Shown here piece after piece: positions 22,301 to 34,900 of a stretch of 64,000 bases of DNA. The notes under the pieces are model-generated. The model worked only from the letters and a program-made list of their open reading frames with translations. It made no database searches and was not told the DNA's origin. Position 1 is the stretch's first letter. Every line of letters starts with the position of its first letter. The stretch lies in the NCBI GenBank assembly GCA_963930655.1, contig OZ005615.1, positions 13,162,001 through 13,226,000 of the forward strand. The letters are read 5' to 3'. Source of the stretch: Myrica gale. Lineage: Eukaryota > Streptophyta > Magnoliopsida > Fagales > Myricaceae. The translations under genes and the position numbers were made by a program.

Positions 22301-24190
22301 ACCGATGGTTGTCAGTCAGTTTATCGATGTGAGTGGTGCTATAAACTAGTTGCTGCGTTGTGGCAGGTTGGTGGTGCTCTGAAATCGTGTTCCCCATTAC
22401 ACCTCTCCTCATGACTGCACTGCATTTGTCAGTTGGGTTGGCGGGTGTTGGTTTTTTGTTTTCCTCTTCAACCTCTGCTTTACCAACAATAGGAACCAAT
22501 CACTTTTGTTTTAGTTAGTGATGTCTGGTATCTTACAAGTATGAGTTGGTATGTTAAAAATCTTGGATTTGTTTTTTGGCCCTGTTCTGAACACTCTAAA
22601 GGACTTTCTCATTTCAAGCTGTAATTCACTGTGAAGCATTTCTGGTTAGGTCTGTTTGGATGAGAGGATCATGATAATTTTGACCTCATCGTATTGAATT
22701 TCACTGTAAGCAGTAAGTATGAGATTATTTGTCTTCCTGTGGGAAAGTAATGAAAGAATTAATGGAGCATGATCTTCCGAACCTATAAGACTATGGAGGC
22801 TTGGCTATTTTGACTCTTTCTTTCTTCTTTTGTTATTCCTACGTAAGTGGCTTTATTTCATAACTTTTGTTGGGGTTACTGGTGTTCTATATCATTCCAT
22901 TATGATATAAGCTGTTTGACTCTTGCTAAATGTGCAGGTGCTACCTGGGAATGGAGCTACTCAAATCTGGCAATGATGGAAGTGAATGCGTCCTCAAAAC
23001 CCTGTGGCATCACTCAGATGCAATAATGTGCTGCTCTTTGAAGGTGAGCATGAAAACTACTTTGCCAACACCCCATTTCCTCCGCCAAGAGAAGAATAAC
23101 AAAAATGTTCATATTTATAATTCTGTCTCCATCAAAGCAAACGGGTCTAGAATATGTATCTGGGAATGTTGCTATATAGGCTACACTGAATTAAAATATA
23201 CGGCTGAGACTCCCGAAACCTTTGGGTATTGACAAAACAGACACCAGAAATTCCTTGCATTTGTATTTGGCGTAAATAATTTAAGATACAACTCATTATA
23301 GTTTGTGGTACGCCTCACCTGATACTTCATCTGTCAGAACAATTTCCTGCATTTTTACTTAATTGATTGCATTGGAAGACCAAGAGATTGTTTTCTGAGT
23401 ATCATCCAAATTAAAATTGATTGTTGATGTTTAAAATTTGAGTGTAAATGAGTATTTGGGAAATTTCTTTTTGATCTTGGCTTAAAAAAAAAATTGTATG
23501 TAGGAAAGATGTCGCCGCCATATTTTCCAAGAGTAAAGCTATGAAATCTAACACCTGGTCTATCCAGGCATTACCAGTTTTCACCTTTGCAAACCAGGCA
23601 GGGCTTGACATGCTTGAGACTACCTTGGTTGCACTGCAAGACTTAACTCTGGAAAAGATATTTGATGATCATGGCCGAAAAACGCTCTGCTCAGAGTTCC
23701 CACAGATAATGCAGCAGGTTTGGCAAAAGTGATCTGAAATCTTGTTGAAGTCTTTTAGCTTTATCTCTTGACTCTGAAATGAAACATAAATTTGCTTAAG
23801 GGGAGCTATCATAGGGGCTCACTGGGCGCATTTTCTGAAGTGATAATTCCTCACCAATATTAGTTAGGGACAGCCCGATAGTTTTATTTCACAATGTTGA
23901 AGTCTATGTCCTTGCGGCCTTCAACTTTTAAGCATTTTGTAAACACTTTCCAACAATTTTATTGTATATGATTGGGATTAGTGATGGATTAATTTTGGAA
24001 CTTTGTTTTCATGTTTGCTTTTTATTTGTCTGTCCTTTTGTAGGGATTTGCTTGTCTACAGGGAGGTATCTGTCTCTCAAGCATGGGCCGACCTGTCTCC
24101 TATGAGAGGGCAGTGGCTTGGAAGGTGCTGAATGAAGAAGAAAATGCTCATTGTATCTGCTTTATGTTTGTGAACTGGTCTTTTGTATGA
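16336..24190 (+). CDS. class III HD-ZIP transcription factor, ATHB-15/CORONA type
   Basis: This nuclear transcription factor family controls vascular, meristem and organ-polarity patterning. Eighteen exons: 16336-16541, 17048-17207, 17470-17570, 17675-17765, 18054-18149, 18223-18336, 18426-18509, 18618-18773, 18875-18949, 19125-19231, 19319-19511, 20057-20242, 20471-20551, 21480-21614, 21704-22029, 22938-23043, 23568-23717, 24044-24190. All joins are GT-AG and keep frame over 2,514 bases (837 residues; Arabidopsis ATHB-15 is about the same length). The start follows an AG, so a leader intron may end at 16335. Domains: homeodomain about 16-77 (KVWFQNRR), leucine zipper to about 120, START about 150-370 (MPGMKPGPDSIG, LYAPTTLAPARDFW), HD-SAD middle and C-terminal MEKHLA ending NWSFV. 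The N-terminus MAMSCKDGK is specific to the ATHB-15 branch. No break is visible. Confidence 0.97.
17755..18063 (+). promoter_or_regulatory. miR165/166 target site, interrupted by an intron
   Basis: The spliced mRNA reads CTGGAATGAAG (17,755-17,765) joined to CCTGGTCCGG (18,054-18,063). This is the site complementary to miR165/166 known in all class III HD-ZIP mRNAs, located in the START-domain codons for PGMKPGP. The 288-bp intron 17,766-18,053 falls inside the site, so only spliced RNA can be targeted. The GGAATG variant, rather than GGGATG, is typical of the ATHB-15 branch. Confidence 0.95.
20324..20443 (+). repeat. 60-bp tandem duplication in an HD-ZIP III intron
   Basis: Two nearly identical 60-bp units (20,324-20,383 and 20,384-20,443) start TTTATTCTTCTTATGATACC. 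They lie in the intron after exon 12 and end about 27 bases before the next acceptor. Confidence 0.95.
21425..21449 (+). repeat. intronic copy of part of HD-ZIP III exon 14
   Basis: A 25-base string beginning ATGGATGAGAATGCTG and ending GGAACCT is identical to exon 14 at 21,492-21,516, 67 bases downstream. The intronic copy lies 31 bases upstream of the exon 14 acceptor. Confidence 0.93.
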
Positions 24191-25002
24191 TATCCAATAG
24201 ATTCGGAGCGAGATCTCTTATGAGTTATAGAACTCCACTTTATGTTTCGTTGGCTTGTTAGTCTTGTTGCTAAGAAAACCTTGTTACGAATCACGACTGC
24301 ATATGTATTGCCCTGCTGTTGTTGTACCTTGAAGGTGATAATATTCCTTGCTATGTCTGATCGTATCGGCTAACTGATCTAAACTGGAACATCACACATA
24401 CAAACACACACACATATATATATTATTGTCTTTTGATGATCGTATGTATCCTCCTTGATGAATGTTTCATTTACAGCAATCAAATTACTGGTCTTAAAAG
24501 CTAAGAACTCGAAACTGAAATGGCGGAGGACCCTTGCATTAATTTCTAGTCAGAATTGCCAAGGCAGACTCGGCCGACGGAGAGCACCTAGCCCAGAACT
24601 GGCCCATGGTTCTTTCTTCTACATCTGTTTCTGTTCTTTTCTTGGATGCTGGATAAAATCACCCTTTTTATATTTTTATTTTCCGGTGAATAGTCTTCAA
24701 TTTTTTTTACTTGTAAAACTGGGGGTCGAATCATGGATTGCAAGTAATACTCTAATGATCTTGACAATCGCTATGGCCTATGTTTACTGTTTGCCAGTAA
24801 AATTGGATTTCTAATATGGTCAGAAGAAAGGTCGGCCAAAGTGGAATGACAATAACAAGGTGTTCGATTTTCACTTCCGACAAACATGAAATAAGGAAAA
24901 ATACATAGGATCGAGTGAATATGTTACAAATTTCCTAAACTACAATAACGTGGAATGACAATAACTATGGAACCGTAAATATGTAGACATACATGATTCA
25001 AA
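24191..25002 (+). other. HD-ZIP III 3' flank and UTR
   Basis: The sequence after the stop codon presumably holds the 3' UTR. A short CA/TA microsatellite lies near 24,398-24,423. Open frames here show no family resemblance. No clear polyadenylation point could be fixed. Confidence 0.5.
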
Positions 25003-25939
25003 ACCAAAGATGTTTGACAACATTGAAAAAGAGAAAAACACGTTTTCTAGGGAGGGAGCGTCTGCCTTCTCTCTAGACCCTTCATCCTCTCTTTTGATAG
25101 TTTTCTCTAGCAACTTTCGGCCCTCCCCTCTTCCTCTCTTCCCTTTCCCTCCCCCTTTGGCTGCCCTTTCTCTTCTCCCCTCCAGTGCCGCACTTATTGC
25201 CTCCGTTTTGTCTATTTTCATGGCTAGATCTAGATGGTTTGGAGGCTTTTTGGCAGCCACACTCAACACGACAGAGTTCTTCAGCTCCAGGCTATCCTTT
25301 GCACATCTCTCCGGCGCTGGTGAGGTGGCGCTTGACACCCCACTCACATGCCCTTTTTATGCTCTATTTGGGTTGTTGTTTGGGTTTTCTTTGGCTCTTT
25401 GATTTGGTCGACAGTCCATGGGGTTCTTTGATTGTGTTTTGCTTTTTTCTTGTTGTCTCTAATAATTTCATTTTTCTAGACTTTAGTGGGAAGGATCTCG
25501 TGGAATCCTTACTGTCGAGACGTCTCCCTGCAGACAAGCACTTGTTGGTTGTTTGTTCCTCCTTGCAGTGGCTGATCGGCAGTTTTGGGCTTTTCGTGCT
25601 TTCCCTCATTGTGACCGTGCTGTTATGGATGAGTCTCTGGGGACTCTGTCGTTTGTTCTCTCAGCTGACGAAATTTACTTTGGGTCTTTGGACCTGTTTA
25701 AAACTTATGGGCCTTTTGGTCCATCTGCATGAGGCTTTTATGGCCATCTTGATTCAGGCCTTTCAGGTTGTTGGATGTATGGCCCTTCAAGCCTTTAATA
25801 TCACTGTTATGGGCTTTCTGCCCCTGTTCGTTGTATCAGGCCTTAGAGGCTTATTTGTACTCGGCACTGTTGTACTGTTTCCAGTGAAATGAATTTTCAC
25901 GTTTGCTTAGAAAAAAAAAAACCCAAAGAGGTTTAGCAA
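25003..25939 (+). mobile_element. LINE-like non-LTR insertion with poly-A tail
   Basis: A segment with a GA- and CT-rich start ends near GAATTTTCACGTTTGCTTAG followed by a run of A at 25,911-25,921. Imperfect direct repeats of about 18-19 bp flank it: ACCAAAGATGTTTGACAA at 25,003-25,020 and ACCCAAAGAGGTTTAGCAA at 25,921-25,939. A poly-A tail plus a long variable duplication is the mark of target-primed reverse transcription. No reverse transcriptase is encoded; the 235-codon frame at 25,185-25,892 resembles nothing known to me. It shares a motif with the minus-strand segment at 6,115-6,790. Confidence 0.6.
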
Positions 25940-26337
25940 TATGCAGTAATTGTTGGAAGACCACTCTTATTAATTTTAATAACCAGCAGAGTTGGGAAAT
26001 AAAAAGAACCATAGTGCCCACACCCCAAAGGAAAAAACCCTAGAGGGAAAACGATTGTGATCGATCATTTGAGCCAACCCATAAAAACCCTCTAAGGTGT
26101 AAAGAACGTACTTGGGACCAACCAAAAAAGCCTTGTATGGGTAAGTAGAAGGTTTGGTCCACAATATACAGATCATGAAAGAATATGTGGGCTTAAGGAG
26201 AGAAATTAGGATGTTCCACAGAGTAATATATGTACTTGTTTGCAAATTTAAGACAAGGGTCGAAGTAATTAGATGTTGGGTAACTATATATAGAGCCATC
26301 TCCTTCCACAGAGAGATGCAAAAGCTTGCTGGTGGAC

Positions 26338-26907
26338 TTAATTGGGCAAGGCGAGATCATTCATGTCCCGAGTGATCGCCGAAATGCAACTTGAACTCCG
26401 AGCGATCCCGCCCTTCTTTTGCCCTGCTTTGTCCCTCGGACTAATGGACTTGGCCCTCACACCTCTCCCTTCCAGTTTGCTTTTCTTCAACATCTCCCTC
26501 ATGGCCTCAGCTTGGACCAGAACTGGATAAGCCCTTCCATATTTGTTAAACCTAACACATGCACTCATATGTGAACTCAAAGCCTCATCTCTCTTCCCTC
26601 CATTTTTTTTCATCTCTTCCTTCACTGCCTCGGCACATAGCCCACATATCCACTTCCCCGAGAACCTGTTCCGTACCTTGTCAATGTACTCCAGCGTGCA
26701 CTCCTCGCACATGCCACAGCACTCGCACTTTATATCTTCAACCTCTGAAATTGGAGGGAGTTTTAACTCAATCCCTTCTTTGCTAAGTTCGAATGAGATG
26801 TCAGACACTGTTCGGTGGAGGCTCTCGGACGAGAGTCTTGGCGGCTTGGAGAAGTGGTTGCTTCTAGTACTGTAACAGGTAGCGATAGCGTCTCCATGTG
26901 GTGCCAT
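26338..26907 (-). CDS. DUF1677 family protein
   Basis: This single-exon gene encodes 189 residues starting MAPHGDAIATCYSTR. The DUF1677 core at about residues 50-135 shows a cysteine-rich cluster (CECCGMCEECT, then WICGLCAEAVKEE) and the motif HMSACVRFNKYGRAYPVL. The C-terminus is basic and serine-rich (KSISPRDKAG, RSSSCISAI). DUF1677 is a land-plant family without an established biochemical role; the paired cysteines suggest metal binding, which is inference. Family members are of similar length and often intronless. A TATA box lies about 175 bases upstream of the start codon. The gene lies tail-to-tail with the HD-ZIP III gene, separated by the LINE-like insertion. Confidence 0.93.
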   Translation of the reverse strand: MAPHGDAIATCYSTRSNHFSKPPRLSSESLHRTVSDISFELSKEGIELKLPPISEVEDIKCECCGMCEECTLEYIDKVRNRFSGKWICGLCAEAVKEEMKKNGGKRDEALSSHMSACVRFNKYGRAYPVLVQAEAMREMLKKSKLEGRGVRAKSISPRDKAGQKKGGIARSSSCISAITRDMNDLALPN

Positions 26908-27079
26908 GGTATGCTTAAAATTTCTTACGCGAGGAATTTGGAAGAAGCTGGTGCCTCGACCTCTAACGAAAACAAGTGAGCTAGCTAGATAGGAAACTAC
27001 CTCGAGTGTTTTTGGAACGAGAGCTTATAAGTTGATGGAACAATCTCTTTGTGGAAGAAGGAAACTACAGCGGCACTCT

Positions 27080-27088
27080 TATTTATAG
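27080..27088 (-). promoter_or_regulatory. TATA box of the DUF1677 gene
   Basis: CTATAAATA on the minus strand, about 175 bases upstream of the start codon at 26,907. That would place transcription start near 27,050 with a leader of roughly 145 bases. The motif is seen; the start position is inferred. Confidence 0.6.
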
Positions 27089-27119
27089 TAGTTCTATTCC
27101 TGCTTTTTAAAATCTAATT

Positions 27120-27810
27120 AGCAGTGAATTTATGTGGATCCTTGAAACTCACATGTGATCAATCATCAGTCCTGTAAGCGTGAAGATGCTAAATTTTTTC
27201 GAGAAAGTATTAATTGAAAAGAAGCAAGTTGTTCTGCCTTTCGAAGTTAAAATTATGACTGCTCATCATAAAAGTTCGAAACAACAATGCATGTTGGTTG
27301 GGCTCGAAAGTTCCTGGCCATCCATTTTAAGGAGAAGCATTAATTTGATTCAATAAAATAAAAAATTATATGCCTTTTGAGACTTTCTTGACATGGGGAG
27401 CCTCTTATTGGATGATATATTGACAAGTGTGGCTATTCATACCTCTAGTTCATTGATTTTGCTTTGATGCAAGTTGTTCATGTTGTGAATGCGCTCATGC
27501 TGCAGGAGTTTGATATCAACTTTCTCGCACTCAGATAAGGTCCCTAATCAGAGGCTGCGTTTTAGTTTTTCATTTATTTCTCGATTTTTTTTTTAAATTA
27601 CCTTGGAGAGACATTTTGATCATTTTACATGTGTTTCCGTTGCTGATTTGGACGGAGGCCTACATTAATGATTTTTGAAATTGGCCCATAATTAAGAGTG
27701 TGACATTACCCCAAATATATATTGTCGTGGAGCTCGCAGTTCCTTATAATATCTAACTGTGTAACCCTAGGTGCACCTAATCGCACAGACTTCATTGGCC
27801 GATAATAGAA
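27120..27810. other. intergenic, nothing recognised
   Basis: Upstream flank of the DUF1677 gene up to the left end of the CACTA element. AT-rich, without a recognisable gene or repeat end. Confidence 0.5.
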
Positions 27811-27813
27811 GCC

Positions 27814-30466
27814 CACTACAAGAATTTCGGGCTTTTGGAACAGAGGGGAAACGTCCCAAAACAGCTTTTGGGAGGGGTTATGGCGTCCCAAAGCTCCGTC
27901 CCAATAGCTTTGTCCCAGAAGGCTTTTTGGGACGCTAAACCGCAACCCAACCCAAATTCTGGTAGTCCGAACTAAAAATATCATAGTTTGGACTGAAGGT
28001 TTGAATCTGTCCCAAAAGACACTTCCAGCTATTCGGGTACGAACTACAAACCAACCTAGTTTGGACTACTATCGAACGAGTAAACAGTTTGGACATGGAA
28101 TTAATAGTCCTAACTAGGTCATAGTTTGAACACACCCAAACTTAGTCCGAACAAACATAAACGAGTCCGAACTTACTATAAGTCCGAACCACAAAACATA
28201 AGTTCGAACCGACATTAAGTTCGAACCAGTATAAATTAGTTCGGACTTAATGTAAGTGCCAACATTAAAACCTTAGTCCGAACTCAAACTGGTTCGAACC
28301 AGTAAGACGTAGTCTAAACTCAATGCAAGTCCGAACATAAACAACATTATTCCTAACAGACAAGTAGTTCGAACTCGTAAAACTTAGTCCAAACTATGAT
28401 GAAGTTTCAACTGCCCGAGTTTAGTGCGAACAGAAAACAAAGTTTGAACGGTTCAAAGTACAGTTCAGACTAGTGTTCGAACCTAGTATATACTTGTCGG
28501 AACTAATAAAATGATGTTGGAACTTGGTTTCGATTAGAGCAGACTTTAGCGAGTTTGGACTTGTGGAGTTTCGGTTCGAACTTTATAGTTTTAGTCCGAA
28601 CCACTGGTTATCGGACCCAATAGAAGTCAGTTCGAACTTGTATATATAAGTTCCAACTAGGACCTGTAATTTTATACATGTTCAAACTTGGAAAACGTAG
28701 GTTCGAAATGAGACTTGTAATTTATGCAGAATCCCAAAAAATTAAAACCAAAATACCTCAATAAACCCATACACAAATGTGCTACAATAGATCACAAAGT
28801 ACTATCATCCATACAAGAAATCAATACAGGTCTTCATAAGTCAAAGTTACAAAAATAACATCATTTTTCAAATGTTAAACATTGTTTATAATGTAATGGT
28901 ACTAGGCAAACATAAATCCAAATTAACATATGTCCAAAATAAGCATAAATCCAAACTAACATAAGTCTAACATAAGTCCAAAATAATATAAGTCACATTG
29001 TCCAATAATGAATATGAGAATAAAAGGTCTACAAACCGTGGGAGGAGTTTGCCATAAAATCATTCATGCACTCCCTCATGATTTCCCTCATCAATCTGTC
29101 ATCCAACTCCTTCATTTCTTGTTGTCACTCAGCTCGCATGCGCTCCATCTCTGCTTCCCGCTCTATTCTTGTATGCTCTACCTCAGCTTACCGTTCCGCT
29201 TTCAATCTATCTATCTCCAACTGTGCCTCTCTTAATTGTCGCACTACACTAGTGGATGATGAACCTGAGCTTCTTGGAGGCTTCACTACTCGCCCCAACC
29301 CCCTCCCATAACCAGACTTGGGGCCTAGGACCTGATGGAGAATATCAATGTCAGTGTGGATGACAATAACTATTAACAGTTTTAAACAAAAACCATACCA
29401 AATGGGTCAATGTAAGTGTACTCATATAATTGTCCTTAGTAACATCAAACAACCAATCCCCAATTTTTCGCTTGTGGGATGCATGCATACAATTCAGCAG
29501 GCCCAATCTCATGGAAACAGTTTCAATTTTTAGTGTTTACCATACACTTCTCCTGGAAACAGTTTCATGATAAATGGTTAAATGCGTTTGGAATTACTAA
29601 TTGTGCTCAAATATATACATGTACCTTATATTTTGGATCAGCAAACATGTCGCATAATTTTGTCCAGGTTCGGACTAGACAAACTAAGTTCGAACTTAAA
29701 GAATCAGATATTCATCCACATGTGTGTATCCGCTAAAGTCGTTAGAACTTACCATTTGTAGTTGGCACTATAATAACTTTATTTAGCACTGTTATCCCAG
29801 TTATACAAGTTTCAACTGATATTTTTGAAGTTCGAACGAAATTGTCGCATTTAATGAAGGGTCACAAAGCGTTGGCATCGATCTGCTCTGTTTGAACCAT
29901 TTGAACTAGGATATACCTCGTTCGGACAAGTATAAATAAATCAAATTTTAGGCATGTGTCGAACAAGGGGAATTTTACAGTCAAATCCCACATTAATTCG
30001 CACCTAAAAAATGGAAGTTTGCACTAGTCTAGGTAGTGTCAACTTGATATTTAGTACTCCCAACATGTACATTATTGGAATTTTTGTTTCCTGTCCCAAA
30101 AGTGTAGTCGGAATGTTATTATAATTAGTTCAAACTTGTTTCTTTATTGGGACGATTTCTAACCGTCCCAAAAACGTGGTTCGAACAATCATATATTAGT
30201 CCGAACCTGAAGTATTTTTGGGAAGGAATGTTGTCGTCTCAGAGTTTCTTCCACCATGTTCCCGCCAGTTTATTTGGGACGAATGCTCAGAATCCGTCCC
30301 TAAAACCTAATCTTTAGGGACGGAAAGAGGTACTCGTCCCTAAAGATGTTCTTTGACACCCCTTTTGGGACGACACCTTTGTTATGTCCCAAAAGTGCCA
30401 TTTTAGGGATGATTTTTTGGTCGTCCTAAACAAAATCCATCCCTAAACCTCAATTTTCTTGTAGGA
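27814..30466 (-). mobile_element. CACTA (En/Spm) element, non-autonomous remnant
   Basis: The left end opens CACTACAAGAATTTCGGG. The right end reads, reversed, TCCTACAAGAAAATTGAGG, so its terminal CACTA is mutated. The subterminal zones carry GGGACG/CGTCCC phrases, and much of the interior repeats short words such as AGTCCGAAC and GTTCGAAC in both orientations, as in CACTA subterminal arrays. Near 29,040-29,340 the minus strand encodes the tail of a Ptta/En/Spm-type transposon protein (VLGPKSGYGRGLGR, then a coiled region ending MREIMRECMNDFMA) with two in-frame stops. The catalytic transposase is absent. Three-base duplications at the ends do not match (GCC/AGG), so the right boundary is approximate. 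Confidence 0.8.
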
Positions 30467-31830
30467 AGGCAGAGGAGCTTGGTCCAAGTTCAAATTTGCA
30501 TCTCTAGCTTTCTTTCCCATCTTAGTAAGGGGAGCTATTCCATGCATGCCTAGACTCATTCGTAGAACTCGTGTTATTTAAGTGACTGAAAGAATCGAAG
30601 GGAACTCATGATTGGTCGTAAAAGAAGCAAAAGTTCCATCGTTTTCTTCGTAGGCAAAAATAAATAAATAAGTACAAATAGAAAAAATGGTAGGGATTGT
30701 ATATTTTCGAAACCCAGTAACGAACGTTTTATGTCGACACGAGGCACAGAAACAATAAATGTCGAAGATAGCCCCAAAAAGCATCAAGTCCCCATTTAGT
30801 GAAGCATTTGGTTTTAGAGGTCTCTTTTTCGTGTACGTGCATATCAAGCGATACGAGTTGAGCATTCACGTGTGTGTCTGCTCTGGCCATATAAACCTTG
30901 GGTGGGTTAACGATGAAAGATAAGGACTGCCTGAAATGGGTCTTCTCTCGCCCTACAACCCAAGTTCACGAGCAGCTAAAATCGTCCATAAGATATACTA
31001 ATTAAATAAAGTAAGGCTTCACAAAAAGCTAATAGTTGAGCAAATTAAAATAGGACTCTATGAAGAATTGTGGGTTGTGAAGTTCCCCATGTGATTGATG
31101 AGCATGGAGACGAGGTTAGCCATGCAAAGAGAAATTTTCATCTTACCGTCTTTGTCAAGGTGGGCTCACAAACTTTGCCAGCCAATATTGCGGCCAATTG
31201 AAAACTTCTCCTTGTTTCTGCAAGGCATTTCATTGTCACTCAGGTGACGTAAGTCGCCGCAGCTTCCACTTCGCAGGGACCCATTTACCCATTAAAACAA
31301 CAAGGCATGGATAGACTCGACCGACAGTAAATGAAGTCTCATCTTTTGATGGATGGACTTTTTTCTCTCTCAATAATTTGATGGATGGACTCGAACGAAT
31401 GTAAATGAAGTCTCAATCGTTTGAATAATTTGGATGGGTTACCTCCGTTTGATCTGAACATGATGTTTCCGAATTACTAATTAGACAAAGAAAGGTAATT
31501 GCTACGTGCGGACGCAAGAAAAGCTTGTCAAGTTTTATTCAATGGTGGTAGAATAGTATCGTTCAAGAGGGCAATTTGTCAAATGCACCCTTTCTCATTG
31601 CTCATTAAACTACATGAGTAAGGTGAAAATTGACCTTTAGCTAATAGGTTTTTAACAGTTTCCTTTTTTTTTTTTTGGGTGGGGGTTGCTCAGATATAGA
31701 TAGAACCAGAGACGAAGAGAATTCTTGTTTTCATTAAGATGGGCTTCAATTTATCATCGACATTAACATGCCCGAATTTCCACACAATATGAGACGAAAT
31801 AATAAGAGCTTTTACACATCCTCTGTCCTT
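30467..31830. other. intergenic, nothing recognised
   Basis: Sequence between the CACTA element and the 3' end of the kinase gene. It has a poly-T tract near 31,660 and short open frames only. Confidence 0.5.
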
Positions 31831-31965
31831 TACTTACATTTAATTAAAGCCTTTTCGGCCATCAAAATTTTTCTACTGCCTAGAAGATGCCACTTATGAG
31901 TAGCAGGGTATCCCTTGAGAGCAACAAAATATCTGCGGATCAGCGACCAAAATAGAAATAGCAGC

Positions 31966-34900
31966 TCATGAGACTGTTCGTCCGTAACAAAAAGATGCCA
32001 AAAACAGACTCTTCGCCCACTTCTCCTGCAAGACCAGTGACGAAGTAAGGGCCCTGAGAGATCTTCAAGATCAGTGCCAAAAAAAGTCTTCAAGTTACTA
32101 TGCAATGAAATTTTAAATTTCACCTTTACATGTGAACTAGGAAAAGCAGATGTCCGAAGCGTTTCTTGTGTTTCATCTGCAGGCGTCCTCCTTGGAACAC
32201 TAAGAACAAAAGCAGCCTGGTCCGAAGTTGCTGCAGTTGCTGTAATTCGATAGCCATATTCCCACCGCAGATGAATACCTTCACTAGGATAAATAAAGTC
32301 TAGCTCAACGACCTGAAATGGAACAAGCTTTCACCATTTAGTTATCAGTGCTTATGCACTAAAATACATAATTTCCCCATTGAATCCAAGATGACCTGGT
32401 CAGAAAATCCTGCACCACGAGACATGACAATTCCCCATTTGCTCCCTGAGGTGGCCATTGCAGTAACATAGAAACCCTCCCTCCATTTTTTGTTAATCCA
32501 CTTATAAGGAAATGGTTCACTCACTTTGTACGATTGCTGCAAATACTGTGTACCTGGTTAAATGAATCAAATATCAGTCAATTGAAACTAATATTGTCTG
32601 GAAACTTGGCCAATTAATACCACATCAGGGTAAATTTTTTGGCCCAGATAACTGACAATAAGCATGTAAGACTAACCCTTAGACATTACTACTAAGGAGC
32701 TTCCATTTGTAGCTCCAGCAATAGCACTGATATAATAGTTCTTTTCCCACTGCTCCATAATCCATTCCTTCAGGCAAAGACATAAATATATCAGATACTA
32801 TAGAAAAATCAACAGTATAACACGAAAGCACAAAACCCTTGAGGAACTGTCATAATGGTAAGTTGCGGCAGTCTCAAACTGATATAAAAACAAAAACATG
32901 TACCTTGTGAAGAAAGTAAGGTGAGAGTTCATAAACTTGTGAAGTAAAACCAGTTCCAGCATCCATAATCAGAGCCCACAGGTTTTGGCATGAAGCTACG
33001 CTGCTTATAAATAAGCCATCCTCATTTCCTTTGTCAATGTGCTGGGACAGCCTAACATCTGCCACATTATAGTGATACCTACAATGCCGAGTAAACACAT
33101 CCTTTCATCCTCAGCAATCATAATTGTTTCATAGACTTCATCTTATTAAAATACGAGGGCAGATTACAGATCACACACACATGGAATAAAGAATAAAGAG
33201 TTTTAATCCACTGTATTATGCATAAAAAGAGCACAGATATAAGGTTCTGGTCCATAGTTAAAGACCACTGTAACCGCTAATACAAACAAAACCACAAGAT
33301 CATCATGACAATAGAACAACGCATTATGCGTGACCCGACCAAGACGTATACCTTTGCTTCATAGGCCGACGAGCATTGTAAACACTAATCCATTGTGTAG
33401 CTGGCATGCCCAGACGAACCTTCTTCTTTGGTTGTCCATCATCTTCTTCCTCCTCCATGGCCAATCGAGCTCTCTTGTGACCAACAAGCTTCACAATATA
33501 TAAAGTGCAACTTAGAAATATTACCTTCACACATTAGCTCATTCCAGTTCAAGAGTAAAACATTAACAAATACAAAAGGAGAATCTCATTACCTTCTGGG
33601 CACCCTCAGTGTTGATTGGCCTGATATCTAGATTTGGACAGATAATTCCATCAAACAGTGCAATATATTTTGCATAATTTGGTTCTTCATCAAACCTCAA
33701 GTTCACCACATGTTCAACAAACTGTCTGAAAGGTGGTGGCCAGAAGCAACACAAGGTCTCTGGAGATGTTGCCATCTTCTTCTTGCAAATAAGGAACCCT
33801 TTATTCTCTCCCTGAAGATACCACTGAGTTAAAACACTATATGATAAACGAAACACAAGCTTCTATAAGTTGGAAAGGACAAACCTGGTACCCCTGCCAA
33901 GGTAGACGAGCTCGAAGAAGGAAAATAAGTGTATACGCAAGAGATTCTAGATCATCTCTTCTGCTACTAGTTCTCCCTAAATGAGCATGCACACTAGCGT
34001 AACGTACCGTTCCCCTGACAAACCAGAAAATAGTGTCATTAGGAAGGGACTATATTAGGAAGGTGGATAAATGTCCACAGTATAGAAAACTACATAAACA
34101 TTTTGCATAAATCCGATCACGATTGGTGGTTGTACCTGAAAACGTCCGGTCTCTGGTCATATTCAACATGCATGCCAGTTGAACCATCTCTCCACCTGGT
34201 TGCTGTAGCTCATGCAGGTATAAACAATGAGTATATGAACACTACGTCACAATGAATATCTGATATTTTAATAACTTCCTTGACAACGTACCTAGTCCTA
34301 GATCTACTAGAAACAGTTTCTTCTCGTCAGGAGTCCCTGGAGTACCAAGAAGAAAATTTTCTGGCTTTACATCCCCATGAACATATCTGTTCCAAATAAA
34401 CAAAGATTTATGAGAACTTCAAAATCACTTCATATAGAAGAAACTTCTTCATGACATCACTCACATATCCAAGAATGATTCCTATTTTCTGGTTACTTCC
34501 AATTCCATTATTGCTATGATCTAATATTAGCTTATTAGATTACTCTTCAAGCACTAAAGGCACAGTAACCCTCCATCCCAGAGAAAACACCGTAAAGGAG
34601 AAGAGAAGAACTGTTTCTGGATCAACACCCCCAACTTGCCACAAACAACACAAACCTATGGAAAAACATCCCTAGCGCGCCTGGCAGGGGGTTGTAACAA
34701 TCAAACTTCAAAAAGGCTAGTTTTAGCAACAAAAAGTTAAAAAGCATACCCTCGAGAATGCATCTTCTCCAAAATGGATATTGCTTCAATGGCAATACAT
34801 GCAACCATTTCAACAGACATTCTGAAATTAAGAAATTGCTTTAGTAACACAATTTCAAAGATGAAATCGTAATGTCTGCAAAACTAAGATGTAAAAACAT

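Noticed and set aside
25185-25892. 235-codon plus-strand frame inside the LINE-like insertion
   Set aside because: Leucine- and phenylalanine-rich text without domain signature. It overlaps another frame and probably reflects the pyrimidine-rich composition of the insertion.
28000-30200. Regularly repeated short words considered as a CRISPR-like or satellite array
   Set aside because: Spacing is irregular, both orientations occur, and the host is a plant. CACTA subterminal motifs explain it.
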